10,753 nt of DNA from Paracoccaceae bacterium (GTDB lineage Bacteria; Pseudomonadota; Alphaproteobacteria; Rhodobacterales; Rhodobacteraceae), in assembly GCA_003561595.1 (NCBI GenBank), contig PWWF01000330.1, positions 1 to 10,753 on the forward strand, written 5' to 3'. The notes under the pieces are model-generated. The model ran no database searches, was not told where the DNA came from, and saw nothing but the letters and a program-made list of their open reading frames with translations. Shown here piece by piece: positions 1 through 8,074 of this stretch. Both the position numbers and the translations under genes were made by a program. Within the stretch, counting starts at the first letter, position 1. Each line of letters begins with the position of its first letter.

Positions 1-2
1 CC

Positions 3-161
3 TCACCCCTTCGGCTTGTCATCATAATCGTCGCGCAGAATGCGGCGGGAGTCGCCCTCGGGGTCGTCATACATGCCCTTTTTCAGCGTCCACCAGAAGG
101 CCAGCAGACCCAGCAGCCCCAGACCCAGCGACACGGGGATCAGGATGCCCAGTATCTCCAT
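3..161 (-). CDS. ccoS: CcoS, cbb3-type cytochrome oxidase maturation protein (52 aa)
   Basis: Small membrane protein of cbb3 oxidase biogenesis. In Rhodobacter capsulatus, CcoS is needed to load heme b, heme b3 and CuB into CcoN. The translated 52-residue frame begins MEILGILIPVSLGLGLLGLL, a single hydrophobic helix (about residues 3-25) ending in FWW. A charged cytoplasmic tail follows with the family-typical region KKGMYDDPEGDS (27-38) and an acidic/basic end. The ATG at 159-161 is preceded by a strong purine-rich GGGAGG site about 5 bases upstream. It starts 16 bases after the ccoI stop, so it is the last visible gene of the ccoGHIS unit. The TGA is at 3-5, just inside the window, so the gene is complete. 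Length and layout match the family. The identification rests on the motif and on position. Confidence 0.93.
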   Translation of the reverse strand: MEILGILIPVSLGLGLLGLLAFWWTLKKGMYDDPEGDSRRILRDDYDDKPKG

Positions 162-177
162 TCTCGCCTCCCTCTCT

Positions 178-2370
178 CTATTTCAGGCGCAGCGCGTTCA
201 GCGACACGGTGACCGATGACAGCGACATCACGGCGGCGGCAAACAGCGGTGTGCACAGCCCCAGCAGCGCGACCGGCACGAAGATCGCATTATAGAGGCC
301 CGATTGCCAGAAATTCTCTCGGATACGGCGGTTCGACTGGCCTGCGATGCGCAACGCATCCTCGATGGGTGCCAGATCGCGGCCCAGAAGCACGATGTCC
401 GACGCTGCGCGCGCCGCATCGAGCGCCGAGGCAGGCGAGATCGACACATCCGCCGCCGACAGCGCCACCGTGTCGTTCAGCCCGTCGCCCACCATCAACA
501 CGCGCGCGCCCTGTGCCTGCAACGCGGTGATGTGTTCGGCCTTGTCCTGCGGCAGCGTGCCCGCGCGCCAGTCATCAATGCCAAGCCGCTGCGCCATGCT
601 GGCGACCGCAGGCGTCACATCGCCCGAGATCAGCCACACGGCCTTGCCCTGCGCGCGCAGGGCCGCGACCAGTTCGCCCGCGCCGGGGCGGAGCGAGTCG
701 GTGAAGGTGAAGCTGTGTGTCGCATCGCCAAGGCTGAGATAGGCGCCGGTGGTCGCGACATGGGTGGCGCCGACCCAGCCCGCGCGGCCCAGCCGCACGC
801 TCGCGCCCTGCCATTCGCCCTCGACCCCGTAGCCCGGTGCCTCGCGCAGATTGTCCAACTCTGCCGGGGTCAGCCCGCGTGCTTGGAGTGCTGTCACCAG
901 CGCACGGGCCAGCGGGTGGGAGGATGCCTCGGCCAGCGCGAAGGCCACGCGCAGGGCGTCGTCGGAATGCTGGTCCAGATTGTCGGGAACCGGCGTGCCC
1001 ATGGTCAGCGTGCCGGTCTTGTCGAAAACGACGGTATCGACCTCTGCCAGCCGCTCCAGCGCGGTGCCGTCCTTGATCAGCAGGCCCTTGCGAAACAACC
1101 GGCCAGAGGCAGCGGTCACGACCGCAGGCACGGCCAGACCCAGCGCGCAGGGGCAGGTGATGATCAGCGTGGCAATGGCAATATTCATCGACAGCCGCAG
1201 ATCGCCGCCCGACAGATACAGCCAGACCACAAAGGCCCCCAGCGACAGTAGCGGGATGGTCGGCGCATAGGCGCGTGCCGCGCGGTCAGCGAGGGTGGTG
1301 TAACGGGTGCGCGCGGCTTCGGCATTGGCGACCAGATCGGCCATGCGGTGCAGCGACGAATCGCGCCCGGCGGCCGTGACACGCAAGGTCAGGGGACCGG
1401 TCAGATTGACCTCACCGGCGCTGAGTGCGGCACCCTGGGCCGCGACAGCGGGCAGGGTTTCGCCCGTCAGCAGCGAGCGGTCGATTTCCGAGCGTCCCTC
1501 GGTCACCACGCCATCCACTGGCACGCGACCCCCGGGGCGCACGCGCACCAGATCGCCCACGGCCAGATCCTGCACCGAGACGATCTGTTCCTGCCCGTCC
1601 AGCAGCCGGGTCGCGCGCGGCACTTCCAGCGCCGCCAGTTCCTGCGCGGCCGAGCGTGCGGCGGCGCGGGCGCGGAAATCCAGATAGCGCCCGGCCAAGA
1701 GGAAAAAGGTCAGCATCAACGCGGCTTCGAAATAGGCGTGCTGGCCGGATTGGAGCGTCTCGTAGAGCGAGATCGCGACCGTCAGGATCAGCGCCAGAGA
1801 GATCGGCGCATCCATGCCCAGCCGCCCCGCCCGCAGCGCGCGCAGGGCCGAGTGGAAAAAGGGCTGACCGGAATAGGCAACCGTCGGAATGGCGATCAGC
1901 GCCGAGATCAGGTGGAACAGATCGCGCGTGGCGTCCGATGCACCCGCCCAGACTGCAACGGACAGCAGCATGACATTCATCATCGCAAAGCCCGCCACGC
2001 CCAGCCGCATCAAGAGATCACGGCCCTGACGGTCGGTTTCGGTCATGCTGAGCGTGCCGGGGTCCAGCTCATGCGCGTCATAGCCGAGCCTGTCCAGCCG
2101 CGCGATCACATCCTGCGCGGTGATGCCTGCCTCAGCCGCGACCGAGACGCGCTTCATCGTCAGGTTCACGCGGGCCGAATGAATGCCTTGTGTCGCTTCC
2201 AGACCGCGCTCGATCGTGCCGAGACAGCCCGCGCAATGCGCGCCGGGCACGGACAGCACAATCCGCGCGTCCGCCGGTGCGACCTGCGCCCGCGCGACAC
2301 TGGCATCGCCCGCAGCACAGGCCGGGCAGGCCGAGGCGCGCGGGTGGTCGGGAAGGGTGGTGTCACTCAC
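178..2370 (-). CDS. ccoI: CcoI/FixI copper-translocating P1B-type ATPase (730 aa)
   Basis: Inner-membrane ATPase that exports Cu(I) for insertion into the CuB site of cbb3 oxidase. The sequence shows a cysteine pair near the N-terminus (CPAC, 15-18) and a heavy-metal-associated domain with GAHCAGC (C46, C49). Membrane helices follow at about 118-145, 150-170, 188-206 and 211-230. The actuator TGE is at 302-304, and the ion-binding CPC lies in the transport helix (406-408). The phosphorylation motif DKTGT begins at D450, the nucleotide-domain HP is at 485-486, and the hinge GDGLND is at 628-633. Two last helices are at about 690-728. All P1B-ATPase hallmarks are intact, and the length is normal for CcoI. 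The start codon is GTG (2368-2370), with GAGG about 9 bases upstream and 15 bases after the ccoH stop. No ATG lies nearby in frame before the metal-binding domain. CopA is the close relative, but the position between ccoH and ccoS decides for CcoI. Confidence 0.96.
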   Translation of the reverse strand: MSDTTLPDHPRASACPACAAGDASVARAQVAPADARIVLSVPGAHCAGCLGTIERGLEATQGIHSARVNLTMKRVSVAAEAGITAQDVIARLDRLGYDAHELDPGTLSMTETDRQGRDLLMRLGVAGFAMMNVMLLSVAVWAGASDATRDLFHLISALIAIPTVAYSGQPFFHSALRALRAGRLGMDAPISLALILTVAISLYETLQSGQHAYFEAALMLTFFLLAGRYLDFRARAAARSAAQELAALEVPRATRLLDGQEQIVSVQDLAVGDLVRVRPGGRVPVDGVVTEGRSEIDRSLLTGETLPAVAAQGAALSAGEVNLTGPLTLRVTAAGRDSSLHRMADLVANAEAARTRYTTLADRAARAYAPTIPLLSLGAFVVWLYLSGGDLRLSMNIAIATLIITCPCALGLAVPAVVTAASGRLFRKGLLIKDGTALERLAEVDTVVFDKTGTLTMGTPVPDNLDQHSDDALRVAFALAEASSHPLARALVTALQARGLTPAELDNLREAPGYGVEGEWQGASVRLGRAGWVGATHVATTGAYLSLGDATHSFTFTDSLRPGAGELVAALRAQGKAVWLISGDVTPAVASMAQRLGIDDWRAGTLPQDKAEHITALQAQGARVLMVGDGLNDTVALSAADVSISPASALDAARAASDIVLLGRDLAPIEDALRIAGQSNRRIRENFWQSGLYNAIFVPVALLGLCTPLFAAAVMSLSSVTVSLNALRLK

Positions 2371-2385
2371 GCGTTGCGCCTCGGC

Positions 2386-2856
2386 TCAGGCATCATGCGC
2401 AAAGGCGATGCGCTTCTGGAAACGGGTGCCATCGGGGGCCGTTGCCCGCAGGCGCAGGTTCCAGTTGCCCCCGTCCAGCGTGACAGGCGCGCTGAAAGTG
2501 CCGTTGTGATAGGTGAAATCGGGCGCGACATCATCGCGTTCATGGGTGGCGCGACCCAGCGTGGCGGTCATGTCGGCCACAGCGACGGGATAGCCGTCGT
2601 CATCGGTGAAATGCACCTGTATCTCGGTCTCGCTCACCTCGACCGACACAGACCAGCCCAGCGCCTGCTGCGCGGCCAGCCGGTCGTTGAACCCCTGGCT
2701 CGCGACGAAACTGTTCTGCACTTCCAGCCCCGGAAAGGTGCTGACGGCGCTATAGGCCATGTACATGTTGACCGAAAACACCACCGCAAAGATGCTGACG
2801 AAAATCACGATGACCTTGCGTCCGGTCATGCGAAAGCCGCTATCCTGTTCGTTCAT
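2386..2856 (-). CDS. ccoH: CcoH/FixH, cbb3 oxidase assembly protein (156 aa)
   Basis: Single-span membrane protein needed for stable assembly of the cbb3 complex. In related bacteria it stays associated with the oxidase and works with CcoI. A short cytoplasmic end containing FRMTGRKV (8-15) leads into one transmembrane helix (about 14-36). This is followed by the FixH signature TFPGLEVQNSFVASQGFN (40-57) and a periplasmic beta-rich domain with a GGNWNLRLRA segment (128-137). The ATG overlaps the end of ccoG by four bases (ATGA, 2853-2856), which suggests translational coupling, and a GGGAGGG site lies about 4-5 bases upstream. The alternative Met10 is unlikely because the upstream residues fit the family N-terminus and the first ATG has the better ribosome site. 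The length is usual for FixH. Confidence 0.94.
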   Translation of the reverse strand: MNEQDSGFRMTGRKVIVIFVSIFAVVFSVNMYMAYSAVSTFPGLEVQNSFVASQGFNDRLAAQQALGWSVSVEVSETEIQVHFTDDDGYPVAVADMTATLGRATHERDDVAPDFTYHNGTFSAPVTLDGGNWNLRLRATAPDGTRFQKRIAFAHDA

Positions 2857-4286
2857 TGCGCCCTCCCGTTGAAGACAGTGTCGGTATGGATACGTTCATT
2901 GCCGGCGGTTTCAACCACCCAGAGCCGCGCAGGTGTGGATTGAACCTGCGCCTCTTCCGAGCCCGCCGGGGCAGTCAGATAGACCCGCTGGCTGTGCTGC
3001 GTGTCCGCCGGCAGGGTCAGGGTCTGGCCTGCGATCCCCTGCAATTCCAGCTCGAACGGGGCGCCGTCGGACAGTTCGATGCGGAACTCGCGCGGGGACC
3101 CGTGCATGTTGCGGATGCTGACATCATAGGCATTGCGGACCGAGCCATCGGACAGCACCACATGCGTGGGGTTGCGGATGGGCGAGACCGACATGTCGAT
3201 ATCGCTGCGCAGGAACAGCGCCGCGATCAGCGCGATGCCGATACCGCCCCATATGACCGTGTAAAGCACCGTGCGCGGGCGGAACACATGTTTCCAGGCC
3301 GGAAGCTGCGGCTCGCCCGCGCGCTCACGGGTTTCGTCCGACAGGGCCAGATAGCCGATCAGGTCGCGCGGCTTGCCGATCCGGTCCATCACATCGTTGC
3401 AGGCATCGATGCACAGCCCGCAGGTAATGCATTCCATCTGCTGGCCATCGCGAATGTCGATCCCCATGGGGCAGACATTGACGCAGGCCATGCAGTCGAT
3501 GCAGTCGCCCTGCGTGCCCTCGGGTGCGGTCTGGCCCTTGCGCAGCTTGCCGCGCGGCTCGCCCCGCCAGTCCCGGTAGCTGATGGTCAGCGTGTCCTCA
3601 TCCATCATCGCGGCCTGAATGCGCGGCCAGGGGCAAGCATAGATGCAGATCTGTTCGCGAAAAAACCCGCCAAAGAAAAAGGTCGTCGCGGTCAGGATGG
3701 CAATGGTGATCCAGGCGATGGGATGGGCCTGCAGCGTGACCAGATCGCGCGCCAGCGTGGGCGCATCGGTGAAATAGAACACCCAGGCCCCGCCCGTGGC
3801 CAGCCCGATCAGCGCCCAGACCAGCCATTTCAGCCCGTATTTACGGACCTTCTCGGCGTCCCATTTCTTGCGGTGCAGGCGCAGGCGCGCGTTGCGATCC
3901 CCTTCGATCCAGCGTTCGACCAGGATGAACAGATCGGTCCAGACTGTCTGCGGGCAGGCATAGCCACACCAGACCCGCCCCAGCGCCGAGGTGAACAGGA
4001 ACAGCCCGATCCCGGCCATGATCAGCAGCCCGGCCACGAAATAGAATTCATGGGGCCAGATCTCGATCATGAAGAAGAAAAAGCGCCGATTGGCCAGATC
4101 CAGCAGCACGGCCTGATCGGGCATTTCCGGCCCCCGGTCCCAGCGGATCCAGGGGGTGATGTAGTAGATCGCCAGCATCATTCCCAGCAGCCACCACTTC
4201 ATGGTGCGGTAGCTGCCCTCAACGCGGCGCGGAAAGATCGGCTCGCGCGCGGCGTAGAGTTTGGGGGGGGTGTCAGGGCTACTCAT
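2853..4286 (-). CDS. ccoG: CcoG/RdxB/FixG, membrane Fe-S protein for cbb3 oxidase assembly (477 aa)
   Basis: Membrane-bound ferredoxin-like protein. In Rhodobacter and its relatives CcoG has been shown to act as a cupric reductase supplying Cu(I) for cbb3 oxidase assembly. It was formerly called RdxB or FixG. There are about five membrane helices (near 31-49, 80-100, 152-173, 190-208 and 338-360). A CGYAC pair (C107, C111) and a CIYAC pair (C214, C218) sit at the helix ends. Two ferredoxin-type 4Fe-4S motifs follow: C262-x2-C265-x2-C268-x3-C272-P and C286-x2-C289-x2-C292-x3-C296. A C-terminal Ig-like beta domain (about 365-470) completes the protein. The ATG has GGAG about 7 bases upstream. 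It is the first gene of the ccoGHIS unit, behind its own FNR box. Codons 6-8 contain a run of eight C residues (eight G on the plus strand, 4263-4270). The frame is intact here. Confidence 0.96.
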   Translation of the reverse strand: MSSPDTPPKLYAAREPIFPRRVEGSYRTMKWWLLGMMLAIYYITPWIRWDRGPEMPDQAVLLDLANRRFFFFMIEIWPHEFYFVAGLLIMAGIGLFLFTSALGRVWCGYACPQTVWTDLFILVERWIEGDRNARLRLHRKKWDAEKVRKYGLKWLVWALIGLATGGAWVFYFTDAPTLARDLVTLQAHPIAWITIAILTATTFFFGGFFREQICIYACPWPRIQAAMMDEDTLTISYRDWRGEPRGKLRKGQTAPEGTQGDCIDCMACVNVCPMGIDIRDGQQMECITCGLCIDACNDVMDRIGKPRDLIGYLALSDETRERAGEPQLPAWKHVFRPRTVLYTVIWGGIGIALIAALFLRSDIDMSVSPIRNPTHVVLSDGSVRNAYDVSIRNMHGSPREFRIELSDGAPFELELQGIAGQTLTLPADTQHSQRVYLTAPAGSEEAQVQSTPARLWVVETAGNERIHTDTVFNGRAQ

Positions 4287-4381
4287 TGCCGAACTCCATC
4301 ATTGAGCCGGGGCAGGGCGCACGCCGGCAGGCCCGAATGGGGCCATGATCGATGTGCTATCTGTCGCTGTTTGCACCGTCC

Positions 4382-4395
4382 TTGATCTGGGTCAA
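4382..4395 (-). promoter_or_regulatory. FNR/FnrL-type binding site upstream of ccoG
   Basis: Read on the minus strand the site is TTGACCCAGATCAA, a full match to the alphaproteobacterial FnrL form TTGAC-N4-ATCAA. Its centre lies about 102 bases before the ccoG ATG. If it acts as a class II activator (centre near -41.5), transcription would begin near 4347 and the -10 would fall on the weak hexamer TAGCAC (4354-4359), leaving a leader of about 60 nt. The box therefore probably drives ccoGHIS separately from ccoNOQP at low oxygen. The match is seen directly; binding and the start point are inferred. Confidence 0.85.
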
Positions 4396-4471
4396 AACCT
4401 GCATCTGGCATGCCGGTTTGCCCATCCCTGACAGGCTATGCGCGCTGCGGCAAAGGCGCGCAGGGGGCGTT

Positions 4472-4501
4472 CCTCCGGCGCGATCAGGCCCGCGCCGGAG
4501 G
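4472..4501 (-). terminator. Strong inverted repeat after ccoP, probable terminator or 3' stabilising hairpin
   Basis: A perfect 10-bp stem, CCTCCGGCGC (4472-4481) with GCGCCGGAGG (4492-4501), encloses a 10-base loop and starts 13 bases past the ccoP stop. It is nearly all GC. There is no uridine tract after it on the minus strand (AACGCCCCC follows), so it is not a textbook intrinsic terminator. It could end ccoNOQP transcription with help from Rho, or protect the 3' end of the oxidase message while letting some transcription read into ccoG. Confidence 0.6.
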
Positions 4502-4514
4502 GATGGGCATGGCC

Positions 4515-5441
4515 CTACTGGCCACCACCAAGTTGGTGCACATAGGCGGCAACTGCGCGAATTTCGGCATCGCGCAGCCGTTCGGCAAAGCCCGGCATGA
4601 CACCGAAGCGCGAGTAGTAGACCGACTCCCACAGGGTGTCGTAATCGCCGCCATAAAGCCAGATCGCAGTGTTCAGCGCGGGCGCGCCCTGGAAATAGTC
4701 CCCCCCGCCATCATCACCATGGCACGAGGCGCAGTTCCAGTCATAGACCTCGAACCCGGCCTCGGCCAGTTCGGCGTCATACTCCTGCCCGGACATCTGC
4801 AACACGTAATGGACGACCTGGTCGATCTCTTCCTCATCCAGCAGGCCATCCTGGCCAAAGGCAGGCATTTGCGACCAGCGGGCATCGGCGTAATCCTCGT
4901 TGCGGATGCCGTAGCGGATGGTCTGATGGATATCCTCCATCGTGCCGCCCCAGAGCCATTCGTCATTCAGCAGGTTGGGATAGCCCGCCGCCTGCACCCC
5001 GGCGCCGCCCGCCCCATGGCACTGCGAACATTGCGCGGCGAACACGGACGACCCGGCATTGACCGCGAAGCTCTGCAATTCGGGGTCATCGCTGATCACC
5101 TCGAGTTCGGTGTCATTCAGCCGCTCGAAAAAGGCGAGGTTGCGCTGCTCGAATTCGGCAATCTCCTCGACGACTTCGCCGCGCGAGGAATAGCCCAGCA
5201 GGCCGGGGGTCGCGCCGCGTACCATGGGCCAGGCAGGATAGAGGACCCAGTAGACCACGGCCCAGATGATCGTGGCATAGAAGGTCCACAGCCACCAGCG
5301 CGGCATCGGGTTGTCATATTCCTCGATCCCGTCCCAGCTGTGACCGGTCGTCGGCGGTTCCTGTTTCAGCTTTACCTTGGGATCGGGATATTGCCGCTCT
5401 GGCGGTCGGACCTTGGCCTCTTCGGGGGTATTGTCGGACAT
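4515..5441 (-). CDS. ccoP: CcoP, diheme cytochrome c subunit of cbb3 oxidase (308 aa)
   Basis: Membrane-anchored diheme c-type cytochrome that takes electrons from cytochrome c or bc1 and passes them to CcoO. A cytoplasmic N-terminal stretch carries the family-typical HSWDGIEEYDNPMPRWW (34-50). One membrane helix follows (about 50-70), then two periplasmic cytochrome c domains. The heme-binding motifs are CSQCH (C138, C141, H142) and CASCH (C237, C240, H241). Likely axial methionines lie in MPAFG (M192) and MPGF (M282). The start used is the ATG at 5439-5441, which has AGGAGG seven bases upstream. The TTG one codon earlier is in frame but sits too close to that site. The ATG shares one base with the ccoQ stop (TGATG), which suggests coupled translation. 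Length and both heme sites are normal. Confidence 0.97.
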   Translation of the reverse strand: MSDNTPEEAKVRPPERQYPDPKVKLKQEPPTTGHSWDGIEEYDNPMPRWWLWTFYATIIWAVVYWVLYPAWPMVRGATPGLLGYSSRGEVVEEIAEFEQRNLAFFERLNDTELEVISDDPELQSFAVNAGSSVFAAQCSQCHGAGGAGVQAAGYPNLLNDEWLWGGTMEDIHQTIRYGIRNEDYADARWSQMPAFGQDGLLDEEEIDQVVHYVLQMSGQEYDAELAEAGFEVYDWNCASCHGDDGGGDYFQGAPALNTAIWLYGGDYDTLWESVYYSRFGVMPGFAERLRDAEIRAVAAYVHQLGGGQ

Positions 5442-5653
5442 CAATGTCCCTCCTGCTTGCCCGAGTGCGGCGTACCATCGCTGGTCGTCGGCCTGGGCTT
5501 GTCGTCATTGCGGAAGATCGAATTCTTGGTTTCGTCCTGAACCTTCTTGGAACCGGGGCGGAACACGAACAGCACCACCCCGACGAACAGAACCACCATC
5601 GCCACCAGCGAGACGATGCTCACCATGTAACGCAGCGTATCGTAGGTTTCCAT
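5441..5653 (-). CDS. ccoQ: CcoQ, small membrane subunit of cbb3 oxidase (70 aa)
   Basis: Small single-span subunit (FixQ family) that stabilises the interaction of CcoP with the CcoNO core; in Rhodobacter sphaeroides it is also reported to protect or signal from the oxidase. The 70-residue product starts METYDTLRYMVSIVSLVAMV. It has one helix (about 10-31) ending in FVFRPGSKK (29-37), the usual FixQ ending of the membrane span, and a polar tail of about 35 residues rich in charged residues, Pro and Gly. The reading frame is open further upstream, but the start at 5651-5653 is preferred. It has an AAGGGG ribosome site just before it, it gives a normal CcoQ length, and it places the gene 10 bases after ccoO. 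The stop overlaps the ccoP start by one base. Confidence 0.93.
   Translation of the reverse strand: METYDTLRYMVSIVSLVAMVVLFVGVVLFVFRPGSKKVQDETKNSIFRNDDKPRPTTSDGTPHSGKQEGH
5449..5454 (-). promoter_or_regulatory. Consensus ribosome binding site that fixes the ccoP start
   Basis: On the minus strand this reads AGGAGG, with seven bases between it and the ATG at 5441. It favours that ATG over the in-frame TTG directly before it. It lies within the last codons of ccoQ. Confidence 0.8.
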
Positions 5654-5656
5654 GTG

Positions 5657-5664
5657 CCCCCCTT
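5657..5664 (-). promoter_or_regulatory. Ribosome binding site that fixes the ccoQ start
   Basis: On the minus strand this reads AAGGGGGG, three bases or more before the ATG at 5653, and it overlaps the ccoO stop. It supports the internal ATG rather than a longer ccoQ reaching back into ccoO. Confidence 0.6.
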
Positions 5665-6389
5665 CAGCGGCTCGGGTCGGGAACGAAGGTCGAGAAATCG
5701 ACCATCGTGCCCAGCACCTGCATATAGGCGATGATGGCATCCATCTCGGTCAGTTCCGGCTGGCCGTCGAAATTCCGTGTCTGGGCGCCGGGATAGCGCT
5801 CCAGCAGGCCGGAATGATCTGCGTCCGCATCCGCCTGCGCGCGGAAATCGGCGCGGGCGTTTTCCATCATCTCGTCTGTATAGGGCACGCCCACGAGGCG
5901 ATAGGTGCGCAGCAGATCCTCGATATGCTCGCCATCGATCGTGCGGTTCATCATGAAGGCATAGCTCGGCATGATCGATTCCGGCACAACCGACTGCGGG
6001 TCGATCATGTGCTGCACATGCCAGTCATCGCTGTAGCGTCCGCCCACGCGCGCCAGATCCGGCCCGGTCCGCTTGGACCCCCATTGGAACGGGTGGTCAT
6101 ACATCGACTCGGCGGCAAGGCTGTAATGGCCATAGCGTTCCACCTCGTCGCGCATGGGGCGGATCATCTGGCTGTGGCAGTTATAGCAGCCCTCGCGCAC
6201 ATAGAGGCGCTTGCCGGTCAGTTCCAGCGGCGAGTAGGGGCGCACCCCTTCGACCTCTTCGATCGTGTTCTCGAGGTAGAACAGGGGCACGATCTGGACG
6301 ATCCCGCCGATGGTCACCACCAGAAAGCTGAGGACCAGAAGCAGCGTCGCGTGCTTTTCAAGCTTCTTGTGTTGGTTGAGAAAACCCAT
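5664..6389 (-). CDS. ccoO: CcoO, monoheme cytochrome c subunit of cbb3 oxidase (241 aa)
   Basis: Membrane-anchored monoheme cytochrome c that relays electrons from CcoP to the heme groups of CcoN. The N-terminal [14 protein letters not shown] (7-20) leads into an uncleaved membrane anchor (about 13-36). The periplasmic c domain has the single heme motif CYNCH (C68, C71, H72) within [14 protein letters not shown] (65-78). The conserved [17 protein letters not shown] runs from 108 to 124. The likely axial methionine is M140 in IMPSY. The C-terminal [15 protein letters not shown] is usual for FixO. The ATG has GGAG about 6 bases upstream and lies 12 bases after the ccoN stop. Length and heme residues are as expected, with no sign of damage. 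Confidence 0.97.
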   Translation of the reverse strand: MGFLNQHKKLEKHATLLLVLSFLVVTIGGIVQIVPLFYLENTIEEVEGVRPYSPLELTGKRLYVREGCYNCHSQMIRPMRDEVERYGHYSLAAESMYDHPFQWGSKRTGPDLARVGGRYSDDWHVQHMIDPQSVVPESIMPSYAFMMNRTIDGEHIEDLLRTYRLVGVPYTDEMMENARADFRAQADADADHSGLLERYPGAQTRNFDGQPELTEMDAIIAYMQVLGTMVDFSTFVPDPSR

Positions 6390-6401
6390 GACACACTCCG
6401 G

Positions 6402-8009
6402 TTATTGGGCGGGAACCGCGGCGGCGCTGGCAGCGGGCTTGCGCTCGCCGACATCGGTCACGGTTTTCCAAAGATTGTAGCACATGATGATTGCACCCAG
6501 CAGGAACATCCCCCCGCCCAGTGAGCGCACCACATACATCGGGAACTTGGCAGACACGGTGTCGGCGAAGCTGTTGACCAGGAAGCCCTGGGCATCCACC
6601 TGACGCCACATCAGCCCTTCCATGATGCCGGTCACCCACATCGAGGCCGCGTAAAGCACGATCCCGATGGTCGCGAGCCAGAAATGCCAGCTGACCAGCC
6701 GCAGGCTATACAGCCCCTCGCGCTGCCACAGCTTGGGAACGATGTAATACAGCATGCCGAAGGTGATCATCCCGTTCCAGCCCAGCGCACCGGAATGCAC
6801 ATGACCCACGGTCCAGTCGGTGTAATGCGACAGCGAGTTGACCGCGCGAATGGACATCATCGGCCCCTCGAATGTGGCCATGCCGTAAAAACCCACGGCC
6901 ACCACCATCATGCGGATGATCGGGTCGGTGCGCAGCTTGTCCCAGGCGCCCGAGAGCGTCATCAGACCGTTGATCATGCCGCCCCAGCTTGGCATCCACA
7001 GCATGATCGAGAATGTCATGCCCAGTGTCTGCGCCCAGTCGGGCAAGGCGGTGTAATGCAGATGGTGCGGACCCGCCCAGATATACAGGAAGATCAGCGC
7101 CCAGAAGTGGATGATCGACAGCCGGTAGGAATAGACCGGACGCTCGGCCTGTTTGGGAATGAAGTAATACATCATCCCCAGGAAACCCGCAGTCAGGAAG
7201 AAGCCCACGGCGTTATGCCCGTACCACCACTGGATCATGGCCGATTGCACGCCCGACCAGACCGGGATCGACAGCGAGCCGAAGATCGAGACGGGGATCT
7301 GCACATTGTTGACCACATGCAGCATGGCCACGGTGATGATGAAGGCCATGTAGAACCAGTTGGCCACATAGATATGCGGTTCACGCCGCTTGATCAGCGT
7401 GCCCATGAATACCAGCAGGAACGCGACCCAGACGATGGTCAGCCACAGATTGGCCAGCCATTCGGGTTCGGCATACTCCTGCCCCTGGGTCGATCCCAGC
7501 ACATAACCGGTCGCGGCCATCAGGATGAAAAGCTGATAGCCCCAGAACACGAACCAGGCCAGACTGCCCCCCCAGAGCCGCGCGGCGCTGGTGCGCTGAA
7601 CGACATAAAAGGCGCTGGCGATCAGCGCATTGCCGCCAAAGGCGAAGATGACCGCCGAGGTGTGCAGCGGGCGCAGGCGCCCGAAATTCAGATAGCCGTC
7701 CGCCCAGACGAAATTGAGTTGCGGGAACGTCAGTTGCAGCGCGATGAACACACCCGCTGCAAAGCCCACGACACCCCAGAATGCCGTGGCGATCACGCCA
7801 TAGCGGATGGGGCCATCCATATATTCGCCTTCATTGGCCACCGGGGCCGGTTCGCCCACACGACGGATGATCCAGATGAAGGTGATCGCGGCCGCAAGCC
7901 CGATCAACAGCATATGCACCATATGTGCCGGATCGCGCGCCATGCTTCCGATGACTGCGGCGACAATGACTATCAGCCCCAGGACTGACAGCTTGATTAA
8001 ATCCCACAT
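6402..8009 (-). CDS. ccoN: CcoN, catalytic subunit I of cbb3-type cytochrome c oxidase (535 aa)
   Basis: Heme-copper oxidase subunit that reduces O2 to water at a heme b3-CuB centre and pumps protons, giving respiration at low oxygen. It is a polytopic protein with at least 12 predicted helices. The visible ligands match the C-family oxidases: low-spin heme b H116 ([15 protein letters not shown]) and H405; CuB H265 (WYGHNAVGF), H315 and H316 (AGPHHLHYT); heme b3 H403 ([13 protein letters not shown]). Tyr309 sits six residues before H315, where the cross-linked active-site tyrosine of this class is found. Glu381 (ATFEGPM) matches the conserved glutamate near the active site. The ATG is preceded by GAAGGG about 9 bases upstream. 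It is the first gene of ccoNOQP, behind an FNR-type promoter. No key residue is missing. Confidence 0.98.
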   Translation of the reverse strand: MWDLIKLSVLGLIVIVAAVIGSMARDPAHMVHMLLIGLAAAITFIWIIRRVGEPAPVANEGEYMDGPIRYGVIATAFWGVVGFAAGVFIALQLTFPQLNFVWADGYLNFGRLRPLHTSAVIFAFGGNALIASAFYVVQRTSAARLWGGSLAWFVFWGYQLFILMAATGYVLGSTQGQEYAEPEWLANLWLTIVWVAFLLVFMGTLIKRREPHIYVANWFYMAFIITVAMLHVVNNVQIPVSIFGSLSIPVWSGVQSAMIQWWYGHNAVGFFLTAGFLGMMYYFIPKQAERPVYSYRLSIIHFWALIFLYIWAGPHHLHYTALPDWAQTLGMTFSIMLWMPSWGGMINGLMTLSGAWDKLRTDPIIRMMVVAVGFYGMATFEGPMMSIRAVNSLSHYTDWTVGHVHSGALGWNGMITFGMLYYIVPKLWQREGLYSLRLVSWHFWLATIGIVLYAASMWVTGIMEGLMWRQVDAQGFLVNSFADTVSAKFPMYVVRSLGGGMFLLGAIIMCYNLWKTVTDVGERKPAASAAAVPAQ

Positions 8010-8074
8010 CCCTTGCGTCCCTTCGTTCGCTTAATTCGTACCGTCCCGCAGCGAGGGCGGACCGGCTTATCGTG

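Larger units (their letters stand above)
4287..4514. other. ccoP-ccoG intergenic region
   Basis: This stretch of 228 bases lies between the end of ccoNOQP and the start of ccoGHIS. It holds the hairpin at 4472-4501, the FNR box at 4382-4395 and a predicted leader for ccoG. A small inverted repeat, GGCCC/GGGCC with a 5-base loop (4330-4344), lies at the start of that leader. I see no convincing gene in it. The open frames that cross it are short and lack family resemblance. Confidence 0.8.

Noticed and set aside
304..1251. Long open frames on the plus strand opposite ccoI, ccoG, ccoN, ccoP and the fuconate dehydratase, including some over 400 codons
   Set aside because: They are antisense shadows of GC-rich genes. 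The translations are Arg/Gly/Ala/His/Gln-rich without recognisable domains, while the minus-strand frames give complete known proteins.
4299..4346. A 15-codon upstream reading frame (ATG at 4344-4346, four proline codons) in the predicted ccoG leader, followed by a short overlapping frame beginning at 4302
   Set aside because: The ATG would fall within a base or two of the predicted transcription start and has no ribosome site. Its length is what chance would give in GC-rich DNA. It was not reported as a gene.
5441..5740. A longer CcoQ beginning about 29 codons upstream inside ccoO
   Set aside because: The extra residues are out-of-frame ccoO sequence and unlike FixQ. The internal ATG has a ribosome site and gives the usual length.
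7993..8006. TTGATTAAAT near the start of ccoN as a possible third FNR site
   Set aside because: Only one half-site matches. The other half is not ATCAA or GTCAA, and it lies inside the coding start of ccoN.
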